A stretch of 64,000 bases of DNA from Pedobacter ginsenosidimutans (GTDB lineage: Bacteria; Bacteroidota; Bacteroidia; Sphingobacteriales; Sphingobacteriaceae), in contig NZ_LMZQ01000001.1 of the NCBI RefSeq assembly GCF_001442625.1, positions 310,001 through 374,000 on the forward strand. Direction: 5' to 3'. A program made the position numbers and the translations under genes. A model generated the notes under the pieces. It was not told the origin of the DNA. It did not search any database and saw only the letters and a program-made list of their open reading frames with translations. Shown piece by piece: positions 61,988 to 64,000 of the stretch (its first letter is position 1; each line of letters starts with the position of its first letter).

Positions 61988-62177
61988 GGCCTAAAAGAGG
62001 CTGTATCATAAATATAAATGGTTATCCTGAGCCTGCCGAAGAACCTGTTTAAATGCCCCCATAAAGCGTTTCGACTACTTGTCCCGATTCATTGGGAAGC
62101 TCTCCGTAGGAGTCCTTTGGACAACGTGACAAGTTCGAATGGAATTACAACTTATGATACAGGCTCTTCTTTTGGCC
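61988..62177. mobile_element. MITE/REP-like element, copy B
   Basis: Terminal inverted repeats: left GGCCTAAAAGAGGCTGTATC through 62007 then ATAA, right 62152-62177 its near-complement (TTATGATACAGGCTCTTCTT, then TTGGCC). Inside, 62031-62075 matches the CCTG(T/C)CGAA...CCTGTTTAAAT...GTTTCGAC block of copy A, and 62098-62124 is the CTCCGTAGGAGTCCTTTGGAC block in reverse orientation. No coding capacity. It lies between convergent genes and could also terminate both. Confidence 0.65.
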
Positions 62178-62182
62178 TATAT

Positions 62183-63058
62183 TTACTTTAAAAAATCATT
62201 TAGGTAAGCTGATATGGTTTTGGTCTGCATCATTAAGCTCACATGCCCCTGGCCAGGAACAATGGCCAAATGAGATTTTGGCATAGGCCCCATATCGGCA
62301 AATTTGTCGCCGCCCAGTAATTGGTAGGTTTTACTCAACTCTATTTTATCCAGACCATCATTATCTCCTGCGATGATTAACACGGGTGAAGTAATTTTCG
62401 CGATATTGGCGTCGCCCATATCGAATGTTGTTCCGGCAAAAACAATCATCTGTTCTATAAATTTTGTCCATTTTGTTTTGTCAGGCGCTACAGCATCATA
62501 TGCCGTTCTCATAGGCGTATTTGCAAACATTTCAGGTTTCATATTTTTAAATGCTTCTGCTATTTCAGGTCTCCAGCCAGTACTTTTATAAGTTGAAGAA
62601 ATAATTACTAATTTTTTTACTCGTTTAGGGCTTTGTATGGCCAGCTTGTAAGCTATAGAGCCACCCATGCTATACCCTGCCACATCGGCACTGTCTACTT
62701 TTAAATGTTTCATTACACCTTCTACATCACTTGCCAGCGTAGCCTGATCTAATTTCCGGTCTGAAAATGGTGTGTGCCCATGCCCCTGCAACTCGACGGC
62801 AATTACTTTCCTGGTTTTCGATAATTCAGGTATTAATTGCCCCCAGTTTGTTTCAATAGTCATAAAAGCACCATGCAGTAACACCAGTGGTTTACCCTCG
62901 CCGTATACTTCGTAATAAACTTTAAGATCATTAACCGGTGCATAACCGCTCTCGGCAGGTTTAAGCTGTTGCCCTTTTGATGGAGCTACTGCAAACATGA
63001 TGATTGCAAGGAGTAGTATTGATTTAAGTATATTACCTGTTTGGAATAGATTTTTCAT
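62183..63058 (-). CDS. Alpha/beta hydrolase, exported
   Basis: 291 residues from the ATG at 63058 (MKNLFQTGNILKSILLLAII), which gives a signal peptide ending near residue 30; the open frame starts further upstream without a leader. Catalytic layout: LVLLHGAFM (oxyanion, ~65), nucleophile in AGYSMGGSIAY (~130), Asp in LIIAGDNDG (~235) and His in VPGQGHVSLM (~265). Typical of Bacteroidota alpha/beta hydrolases related to chloroperoxidase or esterases. Substrate unknown. A near -7 match (CATATTTG, minus strand) lies at 63097-63104. Confidence 0.88.
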   Translation of the reverse strand: MKNLFQTGNILKSILLLAIIMFAVAPSKGQQLKPAESGYAPVNDLKVYYEVYGEGKPLVLLHGAFMTIETNWGQLIPELSKTRKVIAVELQGHGHTPFSDRKLDQATLASDVEGVMKHLKVDSADVAGYSMGGSIAYKLAIQSPKRVKKLVIISSTYKSTGWRPEIAEAFKNMKPEMFANTPMRTAYDAVAPDKTKWTKFIEQMIVFAGTTFDMGDANIAKITSPVLIIAGDNDGLDKIELSKTYQLLGGDKFADMGPMPKSHLAIVPGQGHVSLMMQTKTISAYLNDFLK

Positions 63059-63229
63059 AACGCTATTTAAATTTAGTTTGAACGATATTAACGATACAAA
63101 TATGCAGTTCATTCGGGGCTTTAACACGACGTAAAAACGACAACTTCGGTGGCGAATTGCGACACTGTAGATATGAAGGTTAATGCCAATATGCTTAGAA
63201 AATTGCAAATGACCCAGCTAATGGTGTAT

Positions 63230-63480
63230 TGTCATCCTGAGGGATAATTTATTGTATAAAAATCAATATAGATGACAGCGTATTTATATTGCGGCGATAG
63301 GCTGTAAGGAATCATCATTCCCAACTTGATTGGGAATCGTAATGCAATACGTTTTAAGATTCCCGCCTGCGCGGGAATGACGATCTTTATATAGGGATCT
63401 GTCAATGATAGCTTGTTGAAGGACTTAGTTAAATAACCTTTTGATTAAGCTTATCGAAAGATGACCTTTTTTTATTAAAC
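63230..63480. repeat. REP-like hairpin cluster in a 356-bp intergenic region
   Basis: ATTCCCAA-CTTGA-TTGGGAAT (63317-63337) and ATTCCCGC-CTGC-GCGGGAAT (63359-63378) are two perfect hairpins sharing the core CATTCCC...GGGAAT. The flanking GTTGAAGGACTTAGTTAAATA (from about 63412) followed by TTATCGAAAGATGAC is a decayed relative of the block in MITE copies A and B. No gene is visible between 63209 and 63564. Confidence 0.6.
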
Positions 63481-63515
63481 CTGATCTACCGCTTTTAGTA
63501 ATTGAGTCTATCGCG

Positions 63516-63523
63516 TATATTTG
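63516..63523 (+). promoter_or_regulatory. -7 promoter box (TATATTTG) for the small membrane gene
   Basis: An exact TAnnTTTG box 41 bp upstream of the ATG at 63565. A T-rich stretch about 20 bp further upstream may replace the -33 element. Confidence 0.5.
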
Positions 63524-63564
63524 AGCATTACCCATAAGGGGATTACGCTCAAGAACCAGGCAAA

Positions 63565-63816
63565 ATGACACAAAAAGAATTAACGGAACTAACAGACGAA
63601 GAATTGTTGCAAGAAGCAAAAAAAAAGAAATCAGCTGCAATAACCAATGCAATATTAATTGGCTTTCTGGCTGGTGTTATATTTTTCAGTGTGATGAAAA
63701 ACACTTTAGGATTTTTGACACTCATCCCTTTATTTTTCATCTATAAATTGGCAAATAATTCGAAATATGATAACAAAGAATTAGAAAACCTTTTAAAAGA
63801 AAGAGGATTGAAATAA
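63565..63816 (+). CDS. Small membrane protein of unknown function
   Basis: 83 residues. A charged N-terminus (MTQKELTELTDEELLQEAKK) is followed by two membrane helices (~27-45 and ~47-63) and a basic C-terminus. Similar short proteins are frequent in Pedobacter-type genomes and are sometimes annotated as FUSC-like without evidence. No function can be assigned. It is followed 87 bp later by the probable cupin gene. Confidence 0.75.
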   Translation: MTQKELTELTDEELLQEAKKKKSAAITNAILIGFLAGVIFFSVMKNTLGFLTLIPLFFIYKLANNSKYDNKELENLLKERGLK

Positions 63817-63903
63817 GAAATGGTGGCTGATGATCGGATAGCAGTGGACGAGCTTGACCAATGGATTGAAAAGTAAAAATATACAACAAAAAATCTAATA
63901 AGC

Positions 63904-64000
63904 ATGGGATCCAATATCAAGATTATTAATAAAAATGAAGGCGAATATTTAGGCATAGCAGGTGGTAATTACAGGATCATCATTTCTGGTGAGCAAACCA
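63904..64000 (+). CDS. Probable cupin-domain protein (5' part only)
   Basis: Thirty-two codons are visible: MGSNIKIINKNEGEYLGIAG, then GNYRIIISGEQT. The Gly-rich start followed by YRIIISGE resembles the opening strands of small cupins, but the metal-binding His motif lies beyond the window, so the family is only a suggestion. Confidence 0.4.
   Translation, partial: MGSNIKIINKNEGEYLGIAGGNYRIIISGEQT

Overview
The window looks like chromosome from a Bacteroidota bacterium of the family Sphingobacteriaceae, most likely Pedobacter or a close relative. The signs are a fused CcoN-CcoO cbb3 oxidase, a CzcA-TolC fusion, SusC/TonB-type and OMP_b-brl receptors, YceI and YaiO proteins, Gfo/Idh/MocA and TIM-barrel enzymes with RRxFLQK leaders, a lack of strong Shine-Dalgarno sequences, and Bacteroidota -7 promoter boxes (TAnnTTTG). 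No rRNA, tRNA, CRISPR array, prophage or intact insertion sequence was seen.

Layout. 1-3.1 kb: a partial AraC regulator, a small membrane protein, and a Crp-family regulator followed by an SDR dehydrogenase. 3.3-24 kb: a micro-oxic respiration island almost entirely on the minus strand. It holds ccoNO-Q-P-G-H plus a SafE-type protein; a truncated dehydrogenase-like gene with hemN-ccoI-ccoS; an uncharacterised 593-residue Cys-rich protein with a PAS histidine kinase and a REC-Crp response regulator; USP-alcohol dehydrogenase-Nim; and YceI-porin-YceI. Four of its promoters carry the same Crp-like palindrome (AAAAGTGA-N6-TCACTTTT), centred 54-55 bp upstream of a TAnnTTTG box. I read this as the regulon of the local REC-Crp protein and regard it as the main discovery here.

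24-35 kb: an S41 peptidase, then a probable surface-polysaccharide locus made of two convergent operons. One is GAF kinase, YaiO-type TPR/barrel and an unrecognised membrane-anchored protein. The other is single-domain response regulator, HEAT protein, GT2 synthase and LtaS-like transferase. A diverged 150-bp repeat lies at each end. 35-42 kb: a WG/Sel1 repeat protein, and an OmpR-type two-component system divergent from an outer-membrane barrel receptor, with four TTAAC words at exact 10-bp spacing between them.

42-54 kb: an oxidoreductase, then a TonB receptor/esterase/acyl-CoA ligase locus with an AraC regulator and a 14-bp direct-repeat operator, then a sugar isomerase-like protein. 53.5-59.5 kb: a heavy-metal RND efflux operon. 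59.6-64 kb: two orphan immunity-like genes, an acyltransferase, an alpha/beta hydrolase, MITE/REP-like repeats, a small membrane protein and a truncated probable cupin gene.

How the parts fit: under low oxygen the PAS kinase/REC-Crp pair would switch on the high-affinity cbb3 oxidase, its assembly and copper-loading factors, oxygen-independent haem synthesis and a YceI/porin envelope module. The other loci are self-contained envelope or nutrient modules, several with a dedicated regulator.
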